A stretch of 64,000 bases of DNA. Origin: JBJEDU01 sp051872395. Its GTDB lineage: Bacteria > Bacillota_I > Bacilli_A > RFN20 > CAG-826. How positions within the stretch are numbered: the first letter of the stretch is position 1; each line of letters begins with the position of its first letter. The DNA lies in assembly GCA_051872395.1 (NCBI GenBank), contig JBJEDU010000029.1, forward strand, positions 10,095-74,094, in the 5' to 3' direction. The notes under the pieces were generated by a model. It saw only the letters and a list, made by a program, of their open reading frames with translations, made no database searches and was not told the origin of the DNA. Position numbers and translations under genes: made by a program. Below, one piece after another: positions 44,846 through 52,917 of this stretch.

Positions 44846-45466
44846 TTAAAAAAGTGAAATTTTTTCAATAAATAAGTTTTTTATCGGTCCAAATGAATAA
44901 CGATGAACTCCTTCAATTGGACCATATTTTTTCAAAGCTTCAAGATGAATTTTTGTTCCGTAACCTTTGTGCTTTGCGATTTGATAGAGAGGATATTTTT
45001 TATCGAGTTCATAACAAATGTGATCTCTTGTCACTTTAGCAATAATGCTCGCGGCAGCGATACATTCCGCTTTCGCGTCCCCTTTAATAATTGGAATAAG
45101 AGGGGTGTCAATTTTTAATTTAACTGCATCCGTTAACACTAATTGATAAGGATGATTTATTTGACTTAAAGCATCTAACATCGCTAATTTGGTCGCTTCT
45201 AAAATATTTATTTCATCAATCTTTTTAGCGTCGACAATACCTATACCAATCGCAATCGCGTTTTCTTTAATGACAGTGAATAGTTTTTCTCTTTGCTTTT
45301 CACTCAACTTTTTCGAATCATTAATTTCTTCAATATAAAAATGAGGAGGAAGGATAACCGCACTTGCAACAACTGGTCCTAGAAGTGGTCCTCTTCCTGC
45401 TTCATCGATACCGATGATAAACTCTGTCGATTCATCATAAAATTGTTCTTCAAATTTTAACGCCAT
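44846..45466 (-). CDS. rnhB: Ribonuclease HII
   Basis: About 206 residues. IIGIDEAGRGPLLGPVVASAV holds the first catalytic Asp-Glu; NDSKKLSEKQRE, LTDAV and KGDAKAECIAAASIIAKVTRD follow. It cuts RNA from RNA-DNA hybrids and single ribonucleotides. RGPLLGP replaces the commoner RGPLAGP. The start is uncertain: ATG 45466 gives the usual family N-terminus, ATG 45499 would add 11 residues. Both overlap the end of rbgA, so translation is coupled. Confidence 0.94.
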   Translation of the reverse strand: MALKFEEQFYDESTEFIIGIDEAGRGPLLGPVVASAVILPPHFYIEEINDSKKLSEKQREKLFTVIKENAIAIGIGIVDAKKIDEINILEATKLAMLDALSQINHPYQLVLTDAVKLKIDTPLIPIIKGDAKAECIAAASIIAKVTRDHICYELDKKYPLYQIAKHKGYGTKIHLEALKKYGPIEGVHRYSFGPIKNLFIEKISLF

Positions 45467-46295
45467 CTTTTTCAAATGATAATGAACCAATAAGTCCATC
45501 TTTCGTTTCTTTTAAAAGAATATTTTCAACTTTTGAATAATTTTCATCATTGACTAAAATACCTCTTCTTTTAGCGATATCGTTCATCACTTGATGATAA
45601 TCAACAATTTCGCTTATTCCAAATCGATTATTTAAAATCGAAGGATAATATTTTTTGAAATAATCAATGAGATATATACATAAATCGGTTGAAGGTAAAA
45701 TATCTTCTTTAATCGAACCAAGTAAAGCTAAAACAGTGGCTTCATGTTTATTTTCATACGACATAGGAAGAACACCTGGAGTATCTAATAATATAAAATC
45801 ATTAACATTGATCCATTTATCACCACGAGTAAAAGCTGGTCTATTAGCGACACCAGCAAGTTTTTTACCACCAAGTCGATTGATTAATGATGATTTACCA
45901 ACGTTAGGAATTCCCACAATCATTACACGAATTGGTTGTGGTTTCATTCCTTTAGCTTTCTCTTTTTGTCTTTTATATTGTCCAACTTTATTAATTGATT
46001 GATGAATTAATTTCTTTGATGATGGATCGAGAATATCAATCGATAAAACATCATCAAACTTATCTTTAATTTGTTCAATTTGAGTAGAGAAAAAATCCTT
46101 ATCACAAAGGTCATATTTGCTAAAGAGCGCGATCTTTCTTTTATTGGCAATAATGGAAGATAAATTTTTATTGCATGAAGAAAATGGCGCGCGAGCGTCT
46201 AATACTACTAAAACTATATCGACGAGTGAGATTTTTTCTTTTATCTCATTCATGGCCTTATTCATATGGCCAGGAAACCAATGGATATCTTTCAT
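45450..46295 (-). CDS. rbgA: Ribosome biogenesis GTPase RbgA (YlqF)
   Basis: About 281 residues. Begins MKDIHWFPGHMNKA, then circularly permuted GTPase motifs: FSKYDLCD (G4), GIPNVGKSSLINRL (G1), LLDTPGVL (G3). It helps late assembly of the 50S subunit. I use ATG 46295, two bases after lepB; the TTG at 46319 lies inside lepB and adds a non-homologous stretch. No ribosome site is seen, so coupling to lepB is likely. Confidence 0.95.
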   Translation of the reverse strand: MKDIHWFPGHMNKAMNEIKEKISLVDIVLVVLDARAPFSSCNKNLSSIIANKRKIALFSKYDLCDKDFFSTQIEQIKDKFDDVLSIDILDPSSKKLIHQSINKVGQYKRQKEKAKGMKPQPIRVMIVGIPNVGKSSLINRLGGKKLAGVANRPAFTRGDKWINVNDFILLDTPGVLPMSYENKHEATVLALLGSIKEDILPSTDLCIYLIDYFKKYYPSILNNRFGISEIVDYHQVMNDIAKRRGILVNDENYSKVENILLKETKDGLIGSLSFEKDGVKI

Positions 46296-46297
46296 AA

Positions 46298-46969
46298 TTA
46301 AAAGAAGCAGCGAGGCCAAGAATAACTACGGTGGTTACCATTGGAATCGCATGTTCCCTCTATCGCTACTAAAACACCAACGAGATTTTCTTTATAAACT
46401 GGAGAATTAGAATCTAAACAATCGAGTGAATTAATCCAATTATCACCCATCACCCAATATTCGTTTTCATTTAAAACAATCGTCCCATCAGTGCTAAATC
46501 TATGGGTATCAACACCATTTCTTTCAAATGGAATATTAATATATTCAAATTCATTGCTTTCATTATTTAAAACATACAAATCGTTATTTTCAATCTTGAA
46601 TGTTTCATTTGGTAAAGCGATGACTCTTTTAATTTTGTATTCAGCGCTATCTTTTACTTTATCACCACGATTATATGGCAAATTGTAATCTAAATTATCC
46701 CAGGGGTAATATGTTGTGATGATATCGAATCTTTTGATTTTATTAATCGCGCTTTGATGTGGGTCAACGATTCCAAAATCATAACGCGAACGATCATTGC
46801 TATTATTTAAAGTAGGATACATTGAAGAACCATCAACATAAATGCTTAAAAAATAATTGCGATGAAAAATTGAACAAGAAAAGCCTAAAATGCACAAAAC
46901 AAAAACAAATGATAACACACAGTTAACAATTTTATTCGATAGTAAATTTTTAACTTTCTTATTTTTCAT
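46298..46969 (-). CDS. lepB: Signal peptidase I
   Basis: 223 residues. One N-terminal membrane segment (~15-35), then catalytic Ser in VDGSSMYPTL, Lys in YKIKRVIALPNE, and GDNWINSLD near the C-terminus. It removes signal peptides from secreted proteins outside the membrane. There is an extra stretch between the Ser and Lys boxes (~55-105) compared with minimal family members. Followed at once by rbgA, as in other Bacilli where lepB, rbgA and rnhB cluster. Confidence 0.93.
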   Translation of the reverse strand: MKNKKVKNLLSNKIVNCVLSFVFVLCILGFSCSIFHRNYFLSIYVDGSSMYPTLNNSNDRSRYDFGIVDPHQSAINKIKRFDIITTYYPWDNLDYNLPYNRGDKVKDSAEYKIKRVIALPNETFKIENNDLYVLNNESNEFEYINIPFERNGVDTHRFSTDGTIVLNENEYWVMGDNWINSLDCLDSNSPVYKENLVGVLVAIEGTCDSNGNHRSYSWPRCFF

Positions 46970-46986
46970 AATTATGAGATTTATTC

Positions 46987-47184
46987 CTAATTTTTAACAA
47001 AATAAACTATGAGCATTGTGGCAATAATAACGACAAAAAGAACAGCGACATGAACGATAAATCCATAAAGCGCTCCTCTTTTAGAATCTTTATCTAAAAA
47101 GCAAGAAATTATTAGACCAATAATGCCACATATAAGAGTAACCACAAAACCTAAATTGTAATGTGGCGAACGTTCTTTAAACAT
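46987..47184 (-). CDS. Small two-segment membrane protein, unknown
   Basis: 65 residues: hydrophilic start MFKERSPHYN, membrane segment LGFVVTLICGIIGLIISCFL, a charged loop (DKDSKRGA), and a second segment HVAVLFVVIIATMLIVYFV. No family recognised. It lies between rplS and lepB in the same direction, 17 bases before lepB, so it is probably in that operon. No strong ribosome site visible. Confidence 0.6.
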   Translation of the reverse strand: MFKERSPHYNLGFVVTLICGIIGLIISCFLDKDSKRGALYGFIVHVAVLFVVIIATMLIVYFVKN

Positions 47185-47233
47185 AACTAAATAACCTATA
47201 TATTCCTTATTATATATTTATCAATAAATATTT

Positions 47234-47267
47234 TAAATTAAAACAAGGCCGAAGCCTTGCTTTAATT
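47234..47267 (-). terminator. Intrinsic terminator of rplS
   Basis: AAATTAAAxCAAGGC / GCCTTGxTTTAATTT with a four-base loop (TTCG on the - strand), giving a T-rich 3' side; it starts 4 bases after the rplS stop. Confidence 0.85.
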
Positions 47268-47270
47268 TTG

Positions 47271-47618
47271 TTAAATCTTTGCTTTAATTCTTGCAGATTT
47301 GCCAGAGCGTGAACGTAAGTAATGTAATTTATTACGTCTAACTTTACCGCGTCTTACAACTTCAATTGTTTCAATGGATGGGGAATGTAATGGGAATGTT
47401 CTTTCAACTCCAATACCATAACTCATCTTTCTAACGGTAAATGTTTCTGATAATTTAGAACCACGAACAGCGATAACAACGCCTTGGAATACTTGGATTC
47501 TCTTTTTGTTTCCTTCAACAATCTTAACAGAAACTTTGACTTCATCACCTGATTTGAATTCAGGGAGGTCAGTACGCATTTGGGACTTTGTGATTTCATC
47601 AACTAATTGTAAATTCAT
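47271..47618 (-). CDS. rplS: Ribosomal protein L19
   Basis: 115 residues, normal length. FKSGDEVKVSVKIVEGNKKR, FQGVVIAVRGS, ETFTVRKMSYGIGVERTFPLHSP and KVRRNKLHYLR are the L19 signatures. It sits at the subunit interface of the 50S particle. GGAGG precedes the ATG. It has its own promoter and structured leader, unlike Bacillus where it follows trmD in one operon; here the rpsP-trmD block is inverted away from it. Confidence 0.98.
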   Translation of the reverse strand: MNLQLVDEITKSQMRTDLPEFKSGDEVKVSVKIVEGNKKRIQVFQGVVIAVRGSKLSETFTVRKMSYGIGVERTFPLHSPSIETIEVVRRGKVRRNKLHYLRSRSGKSARIKAKI

Positions 47619-47651
47619 TTTTTAGTCCTCCTAAACATCTATCTAATTTCA

Positions 47652-47695
47652 TTAGTTCATGCACTCTTTGCAGCGGAACTAAAGGCGACATGCGC
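47652..47695 (-). ncRNA. L19-type ribosomal protein leader
   Basis: On the - strand TTAGTTC (47682-47676) pairs with GAACTAA (47658-47652), enclosing TGCA-AAGAG-TGCA with a CGC bulge; GCGCATGTCGCC precedes it. Position right before the rplS ribosome site fits the L19 leader described in low-GC Gram-positives, which binds L19 to control its own synthesis. Assignment by position and structure only. Confidence 0.5.
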
Positions 47696-47701
47696 TTATT
47701 T

Positions 47702-47730
47702 ATATTACCAATAGGTAAAAACTAATTCAA
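47702..47730 (-). promoter_or_regulatory. Promoter of rplS
   Basis: TTGAAT (47730-47725), 17 bases, TAATAT (47707-47702) on the - strand, 84 bases before the ATG. Confidence 0.65.
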
Positions 47731-47742
47731 TAACTTTTTTAT

Positions 47743-49212
47743 TTAAATGAGCATTAATATGGCATCTAAAACAAATGAAACAATAAATAAGGCGGCAATA
47801 ATATATATTGGGATTTTAATTTCTTTCCCTTTTCTAGCAAAAAGTGACATGACAATATAAACGATTAAACCCATGCCAATACCTTTCGCGATCGAATAAG
47901 AAAGAAGTGTAAAAATAACAGTAATAAAAGCGGTAAAACCAATAATCGAGTCTTTCCATTTGATGTCTTTTAAGTTGTTGACAAAAATTTGTGCACCAAC
48001 AACAACAAGAGCAGCGCAAGTAACTGAACCAGCAGTAAAAACAGAAAAGATTGGATATATGAAAGCGGATAAAAGGAACATTAGACCGCTGACACAAGCC
48101 GCCAAACCAGTTTTAGCGCCCAAATTGACGCCGACACTACTTTCAGCAAAAGAAGTCATTGTTGAAGTTCCACAAGGACCACAAATCAAAGCTCCAGTCG
48201 CATCAGCGATAATAGCCTTTTGATAATTGTTACTCATTTTACCAGACTCATCAAAGATTCCTGTATCTTTTCCAATCGCTAATAAAGTCGCGGTCGTATC
48301 AAATAAATTAACAAATATTAATGAAAAGATTGCCACATAACTTGCAGGAGTGGAAAACACTTTAGCAAGTGAACTTCCAAAATCAAAACCACCATTAAGT
48401 GAACCGAAAAGTACGACATCTTTAACACCGGAAAAATCCATAAATTTTATTCCAGTATGAGTGGGGAAAAGAGGTAATGTCGTATCGATACCATTTAATG
48501 AAGAAGACATATTGTTATAAACAAAACTACCATCAACATTTACTAAATTTGAGTTGAGAAGTAATATCTCGCTAGTAATTAAACCAACAATCGCTGCAAA
48601 CAAAATAGAAATAGGGACCGCTAAAGAACGGACAATTTTATTTTTTGTAAACATCAAGCCAAAACAAAGCAAAACACTCACTACTGAGATGATGACTGCA
48701 GGATTTGCAAATGTCGACATTTCCACTAAAGTGGAACCACCAACAATTACTCCACTATTTCTCAATCCAACAAAACAAATAAAAGCTCCTAATGAAGCAG
48801 AAATTATTAATTTTAAATCTTTAGGAATTGACTCAATAATTATTTTTCTTATTGGTGTCAAACTGATAATGAAAAAGATAATACCAGAGACTGTGAGTAA
48901 TATTAATGCTTCTTGCCAAGAAAATCCAAGAGCACCGCAAACGGTATACGCTAAAAAAGCATTTAATCCCATTCCAGCACTTAATACTACTGGATAATTA
49001 GCGACAATGCCCATTATCCAAGTTACTAAAAATGAAAGTAAAGCAGTAACGATGAACACTCCAGTACTATTCATTCCAGCATCAGATAAAATTGATGAAT
49101 TAACTGGAAGAATATAGCACATAGCGATAAAGGTGACTAAACCACCAATTATTTCATTTTTAATGCTTCCACCTTTTTCTTTAACGTGAAAGATTCTTTC
49201 GAAAAATTTCAT
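47743..49212 (-). CDS. NCS2/AzgA-type purine permease
   Basis: 489 residues with 12-14 membrane segments. EIIGGLVTFIAMCYILPVNSSILSDAGM, VVLSAGMGLNAFLAYT, ISASLGAFICFVGLRNSG and LFDTTATLLAIGKDTGIFDE are motifs of the AzgA/PbuG branch of the NCS2 family, proton symporters for adenine, guanine or hypoxanthine. It sits between rplS and the inverted rpsP block, divergent from rpsP, a place where no such gene stands in Bacillus. No purine riboswitch is recognisable in the 159-base gap. ATGAGG-type ribosome site. Confidence 0.9.
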   Translation of the reverse strand: MKFFERIFHVKEKGGSIKNEIIGGLVTFIAMCYILPVNSSILSDAGMNSTGVFIVTALLSFLVTWIMGIVANYPVVLSAGMGLNAFLAYTVCGALGFSWQEALILLTVSGIIFFIISLTPIRKIIIESIPKDLKLIISASLGAFICFVGLRNSGVIVGGSTLVEMSTFANPAVIISVVSVLLCFGLMFTKNKIVRSLAVPISILFAAIVGLITSEILLLNSNLVNVDGSFVYNNMSSSLNGIDTTLPLFPTHTGIKFMDFSGVKDVVLFGSLNGGFDFGSSLAKVFSTPASYVAIFSLIFVNLFDTTATLLAIGKDTGIFDESGKMSNNYQKAIIADATGALICGPCGTSTMTSFAESSVGVNLGAKTGLAACVSGLMFLLSAFIYPIFSVFTAGSVTCAALVVVGAQIFVNNLKDIKWKDSIIGFTAFITVIFTLLSYSIAKGIGMGLIVYIVMSLFARKGKEIKIPIYIIAALFIVSFVLDAILMLI

Positions 49213-49315
49213 TTACTATGACCTCATTTCTTTTATATTTTAACAAATATAATTTAATAAGTAAGATATAATTTGAATAAAATAAAATATATTTTAATGT
49301 GTAAAGTAAAATTGC

Positions 49316-49344
49316 TTGACACTTATATTAAATAAATATATATT
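49316..49344 (+). promoter_or_regulatory. Promoter of rpsP-khpA
   Basis: TTGACA (49316-49321), 17 bases, TATATT (49339-49344); TATAAT 6 bases further on is an alternative at a 23-base distance. AGGAGG ribosome site follows at about 49359. Confidence 0.7.
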
Positions 49345-49371
49345 TATAATGTTTCTTAGGAGGAAAAGAAA

Positions 49372-49635
49372 ATGGCAGTAAAAATTAGATTAACTAGAAT
49401 TGGCCGTCACGAAGATCCTTTCTATCGTATCGTTGCCGCGGATTCCCGTTATGCAAGAGATGGCCGTATCATTGAACAAATTGGCTATATCGATCCTAAA
49501 AAGGGAATTGAAAGCGCAGTCGTCAATGAAGAAGTTGCATTAAAATGGTTATCTCAAGGTGCTATCCCAAGTGATACTGTTCGTGCAATTTTCAAAAGCA
49601 AAGGCTTAATGAAAAAACACACTGAAGGTAAATAA
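49372..49635 (+). CDS. rpsP: Ribosomal protein S16
   Basis: 87 residues. AVKIRLTRIGRHEDPFYRIVAADSRYARDGR is the S16 N-terminal signature, with IEQIGYIDPKKG after it. Component of the 30S body. AGGAGG 8 bases before the ATG. First of rpsP-khpA-rimM-trmD, transcribed opposite to the surrounding core genes. The stop overlaps the khpA start (TAATG). Confidence 0.98.
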   Translation: MAVKIRLTRIGRHEDPFYRIVAADSRYARDGRIIEQIGYIDPKKGIESAVVNEEVALKWLSQGAIPSDTVRAIFKSKGLMKKHTEGK

Positions 49636-49907
49636 TGATGGATTATACAAAAATAATTCATGCGATTATCAATCCACTTGTTGATGATGTTGACTCATTA
49701 TTAATTAGAGAGATTCCTTTAGAAAATGAAAAAGATATCAAAATAGTCATTGCTGCGAATAAAATTGATACCGCAAGATTAATTGGAAAAAAAGGAATTA
49801 TTGCTAATTCTATTAGAGAAATTGTTTCTATCGCCGGAAAATGCGATAACAAACATATTCATCTCCAATTTGAATCGTTTGAAGAAGAAAACGCTGTTAA
49901 TGACTAA
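49635..49907 (+). CDS. khpA: KH-domain RNA-binding protein KhpA (YlqC)
   Basis: 90 residues. VDDVDSLLIRE is followed by the KH GXXG loop in DTARLIGKKGIIANSIREIVSIAG. KhpA with KhpB binds RNA and influences cell division and elongation in Bacilli. Standard position after rpsP. Two ATG codons stand in tandem at 49635 and 49638; the first overlaps the rpsP stop. The last codons and the stop are inside a terminator hairpin. Confidence 0.93.
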   Translation: MMDYTKIIHAIINPLVDDVDSLLIREIPLENEKDIKIVIAANKIDTARLIGKKGIIANSIREIVSIAGKCDNKHIHLQFESFEEENAVND

Positions 49908-49919
49908 ACAGCGTTTTTT
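49890..49919 (+). terminator. Intrinsic terminator overlapping the khpA stop codon
   Basis: AACGCTGTT (49890-49898) pairs with AACAGCGTT (49907-49915), then TTTT. The khpA stop TAA (49905-49907) lies in the loop/right arm, so translating ribosomes could affect folding and read-through into rimM. Confidence 0.85.
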
Positions 49920-49936
49920 CTTCCACTTATTAATTT

Positions 49937-50440
49937 ATGGAATATTTAAAACTCGGTTCTAAAATTACTGCTTTTGGTTTAAAAGGTGGATTTAAAATTT
50001 ATTCTTCCACTTTCTTTCAATCTATTCGTTACCAACAAGGAAACACTATCTATATCAAAAAGGATGAACAATATATTCCTTTGACAGTAAAAGAATATTT
50101 TACGAAAGGAAATTTTGATTTTATTCAAGTTGAAGAATTTACCACTATCGAACAACTATCACCCTATTTATCATTAGATGTCTACTGTGAAAAAGATGAT
50201 AATCTAACAAAGGAAGGCTATTATTATTTTTCTGATTTAAAAAAATGTTATGTGTATGATGAAAATAATAATTTGCTTGGTAAGGTCAAAGAAGTTGAAG
50301 AATTTCCTGCCCAAATAACACTGAGAATACAAAGAGAAAATAATAAAGATTTCTTTGTTCCATTCATTAAACAATTTATTATTTCTATTGATATAAACAA
50401 ACAACAAATAGTTATTAAAGTTATCGAAGGAATGTTATGA
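49937..50440 (+). CDS. rimM: 16S rRNA processing protein RimM
   Basis: 167 residues. YLKLGSKITAFGLKGGFKIYS matches the GxxxxxGxxGxxK start of RimM; the PRC-barrel part includes YYYFSDLKKCYVYDENNNLLGKVKEVEEFP and FFVPFIKQFIISID. It assists maturation of the 30S head. Start ATG 49937 lacks a visible ribosome site and is 17 bases after the khpA terminator; no separate promoter is clear. Overlaps trmD by 4 bases. Confidence 0.92.
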   Translation: MEYLKLGSKITAFGLKGGFKIYSSTFFQSIRYQQGNTIYIKKDEQYIPLTVKEYFTKGNFDFIQVEEFTTIEQLSPYLSLDVYCEKDDNLTKEGYYYFSDLKKCYVYDENNNLLGKVKEVEEFPAQITLRIQRENNKDFFVPFIKQFIISIDINKQQIVIKVIEGML

Positions 50441-51213
50441 AAATCACTGTCCTCACTTTATTTCCAGAAATGTTTGATTCAATATTATCAAACTCCATCA
50501 TTAAAAGAGCGATAAGTAAAGGTGTCGTAGAATTTTCTTTTGTCAATATTCGCGATTTTTCCTTAGATAAAACACATCGAGTTGATACCCCTCCAATTGG
50601 GGGAGGTGCAGGTCTTATTATGAAGTGTCAACCAATTATTGATGCTTTAAAAACGGTAAAAACAGAAAATAGTACGACAATATTATTTTCTCCACGAGGC
50701 AAAACATATAATCAACAAGACGCTGAAAGATATAAAAATGAAAATAAGGACCTGATATTAATATGTGGTCACTATGAAGGAATCGATGAAAGAGTGAATA
50801 AATATGTCGACGAATTAGTGTCCATAGGTGACTATGTCTTAACTGGTGGGGAAGTCGCTGCGATTACATTAATTGATTCAATAACTAGATTATTAGATGG
50901 AGCGATTTCAAAAGAAAGCACCATCGAAGAATCTTTCACTAATGGACTATTAGAATATCCTCAATACACTGAACCATATGATTATAATGGAGATAAAGTT
51001 CCTCAAATTTTATATTGTGGTAATCATGAAGCGATAGAAAAATATCGAAGAAAAGAAAGTCTAAAAATAACAAAAAAATATCGAAATGATTTGTTTATTA
51101 AATATACTCCTTCGAAATTAGATAAAAAGTTATTAAAAGAAATCGAAGAAAATAACGAAGAACCCGATTGGTATAAAAAAGCCTTAGAAAAAGGAAAGAA
51201 ATTTTTAAAATAA
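50437..51213 (+). CDS. trmD: tRNA (guanine-N1)-methyltransferase
   Basis: 258 residues. ITVLTLFPEMFDSIL, RDFSLDKTHRVDTPPIGGGAGL, LICGHYEGIDERV and SIGDYVLTGGEVAAITLIDSI (trefoil-knot SAM site) identify TrmD, which makes m1G37 in tRNAs such as the tRNA-Pro encoded at 28605. Usual length. Ends at a bidirectional terminator shared with ffh. Confidence 0.97.
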   Translation: MKITVLTLFPEMFDSILSNSIIKRAISKGVVEFSFVNIRDFSLDKTHRVDTPPIGGGAGLIMKCQPIIDALKTVKTENSTTILFSPRGKTYNQQDAERYKNENKDLILICGHYEGIDERVNKYVDELVSIGDYVLTGGEVAAITLIDSITRLLDGAISKESTIEESFTNGLLEYPQYTEPYDYNGDKVPQILYCGNHEAIEKYRRKESLKITKKYRNDLFIKYTPSKLDKKLLKEIEENNEEPDWYKKALEKGKKFLK

Positions 51214-51243
51214 AAAGCATATCCCAAGCAAAGATATGCTTTT
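51213..51243. terminator. Bidirectional terminator between trmD and ffh
   Basis: AAAAGCATAT/ATATGCTTTT perfect 10-bp stem (51213-51222, 51234-51243) with flanking A and T runs that suit both convergent genes. Confidence 0.85.
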
Positions 51244-51247
51244 TTAA

Positions 51248-52588
51248 TTAAAACATGCCAGACATTCCTGGAGGTATTTTTCCACTTTTTCGATATGACT
51301 CTAACATTTTGAATTGTTCTTTCATCATATCGTATTTTTTAAGTAAACGATTAATATCAGAAACTGGTCGACCAGACCCACGAGATATTCTTTGCTTTTG
51401 TGAGAATTTTAATATTTCTGGATTGCTTCTTTCTTTGGGAGTCATTGAATTAATAATAACTTCCATTATTTTCATTTCTTTTTCACCTTGTTCTAGTTGT
51501 TCTTTACTTACCTTATTCATTCCTGGAATAAGTTTAATTAAGCCACCTAAAGAACCCATCTTTTGAACTTTCTTCATTTGAAGGAGCATATCATCTAAAG
51601 TGAATTTACCACTTAAAAGTTTAGAAGCGGTTTTCTTCATTTCTTTTTCATCATATTCTTCTTGGGCTTTTTCCACTAAAGAGAGAATATCACCCATTCC
51701 TAAAATACGTTCCGCCATACGTTCAGGATAGAAAACATTAATATCGCTAATCTTTTCACCTTCACCAGCAAATTTAATAGGAACACCACTCATATGTTTG
51801 ATAGATAAAGCTGCGCCACCACGAGAATCACCATCAAGTTTTGACATGATGATTCCAGTTAATTTTAATGATTCATTAAACGCCATAGCGACGTTGACAG
51901 CATCTTGTCCACTCATCGCATCAACTAATAATAATATTTCATCTGGCTTCACTTCAGTTTGTATATCATTTAATTCTTTCATTAACGCTTCATCGATTTG
52001 TAATCGACCAGCAGTATCGATAATTAAAACATCATAATGTTCGTTATATGCTTTTTCTTTGGCTTTCTTAGCAATTTCAACCGGACTAACATCAACTCCT
52101 AAAGAAAAGACATCAACCCCAATTTGTTTTCCTAATTGTTTCAATTGATCAATCGCAGCAGGTCGATAAACATCTGAAGCCGCTAATAAAACTTTTTTAT
52201 TTTTCTTTGTCTTAAAAAGATTTGCAAGTTTGGCGGCTGATGTCGTTTTACCAGTACCTTGTAAACCAACAAGCATAATAATTGTTGGATGAGAAGAAGA
52301 AAATTTAATCTCAGTATCTTCACTTCCAAGAAGTTCCACTAATTTGTCTTTAACAATTTTCACAACCATTTGTGATGGATTTAATGTTGATAAAACATTT
52401 TGTCCAATGGCTTCTTCTTTAATTGAAGCAATAAACTCTTTGACTACTTTATAGTTCACATCTGCGTCTAAAAGAGCAATACGAATCTCTTTTAGCATTT
52501 CATCCATATTGGATTCACTAAGTCGAGATTGCCCTCTTAGTTTTTTAAATATATTTGATAATTTATCTGTCAGTGTATTGAACGCCAT
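51248..52588 (-). CDS. ffh: Signal recognition particle protein Ffh
   Basis: 446 residues. N domain (LSNIFKKLRGQSRLSESNMDEMLKEIRIALLDADVN), GTPase motifs VGLQGTGKTTSAAKLA, DTAGRLQIDEAL, TKLDGD-type SKLDGDSRGGAAL, and the Met-rich M domain (MLLQMKKVQKMGSLGGLIKLIPGMNK, KPPGMSGMF-like end). Binds signal peptides and SRP RNA. The ylxM-ffh order after ftsY is that of Bacillus. Confidence 0.97.
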   Translation of the reverse strand: MAFNTLTDKLSNIFKKLRGQSRLSESNMDEMLKEIRIALLDADVNYKVVKEFIASIKEEAIGQNVLSTLNPSQMVVKIVKDKLVELLGSEDTEIKFSSSHPTIIMLVGLQGTGKTTSAAKLANLFKTKKNKKVLLAASDVYRPAAIDQLKQLGKQIGVDVFSLGVDVSPVEIAKKAKEKAYNEHYDVLIIDTAGRLQIDEALMKELNDIQTEVKPDEILLLVDAMSGQDAVNVAMAFNESLKLTGIIMSKLDGDSRGGAALSIKHMSGVPIKFAGEGEKISDINVFYPERMAERILGMGDILSLVEKAQEEYDEKEMKKTASKLLSGKFTLDDMLLQMKKVQKMGSLGGLIKLIPGMNKVSKEQLEQGEKEMKIMEVIINSMTPKERSNPEILKFSQKQRISRGSGRPVSDINRLLKKYDMMKEQFKMLESYRKSGKIPPGMSGMF

Positions 52589-52602
52589 TTCATTTCTCTT
52601 TT

Positions 52603-52917
52603 CTATTTTGTATGTTTTTTAATTATTTGTTTAACTTCTTCTAAAGTATTCGCATCATTGATCTTTTTAATTAATAATTGATGTTCATCGTTATTTTTAT
52701 GAACGTGAAGATTATCTTCTAGTTGTAATAATTTTGTTTTGGCTTTCTTTAAAGCATCTTCCACTCCTGAACGAGTAATGTTCAGATTAGTGGCAATTTC
52801 TTGTAAAGAAAGGTCTAATAAATAATAATCATGGAACATATTTTTTTGAGTTGAAGAAAGAAGTGAACTATAAATATCATACAACTCAATAAGATAGATT
52901 TTTTCTTCAATTTTCAT
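52603..52917 (-). CDS. ylxM: SRP-associated helix-turn-helix protein YlxM
   Basis: About 104 residues. LIELYDIYSSLLSSTQKNMFHDYYLLDLSLQEIATNLNITRSGVEDALKKAKTK is the YlxM/p13 sigma-like HTH, a partner of the SRP pathway in Gram-positives. Start: ATG 52917 overlaps the ftsY stop; an ATG at 52941 would add eight residues lying inside ftsY. The tail (~75-104) is acidic and variable. Between ftsY and ffh as expected. Confidence 0.9.
   Translation of the reverse strand: MKIEEKIYLIELYDIYSSLLSSTQKNMFHDYYLLDLSLQEIATNLNITRSGVEDALKKAKTKLLQLEDNLHVHKNNDEHQLLIKKINDANTLEEVKQIIKKHTK

Noticed and set aside
46296..46319. N-terminal extension of rbgA from TTG
   Set aside because: It lies within lepB; the family begins at the MKDIHWFPGH start used here.
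48554..48997. Open frame of 147 codons on the + strand
   Set aside because: Antisense to the purine permease; composition explained by that gene.
49213..49315. Purine riboswitch ahead of the NCS2 permease
   Set aside because: The gap is AT-rich with no three-way junction core recognisable, and it also holds the rpsP promoter on the other strand.
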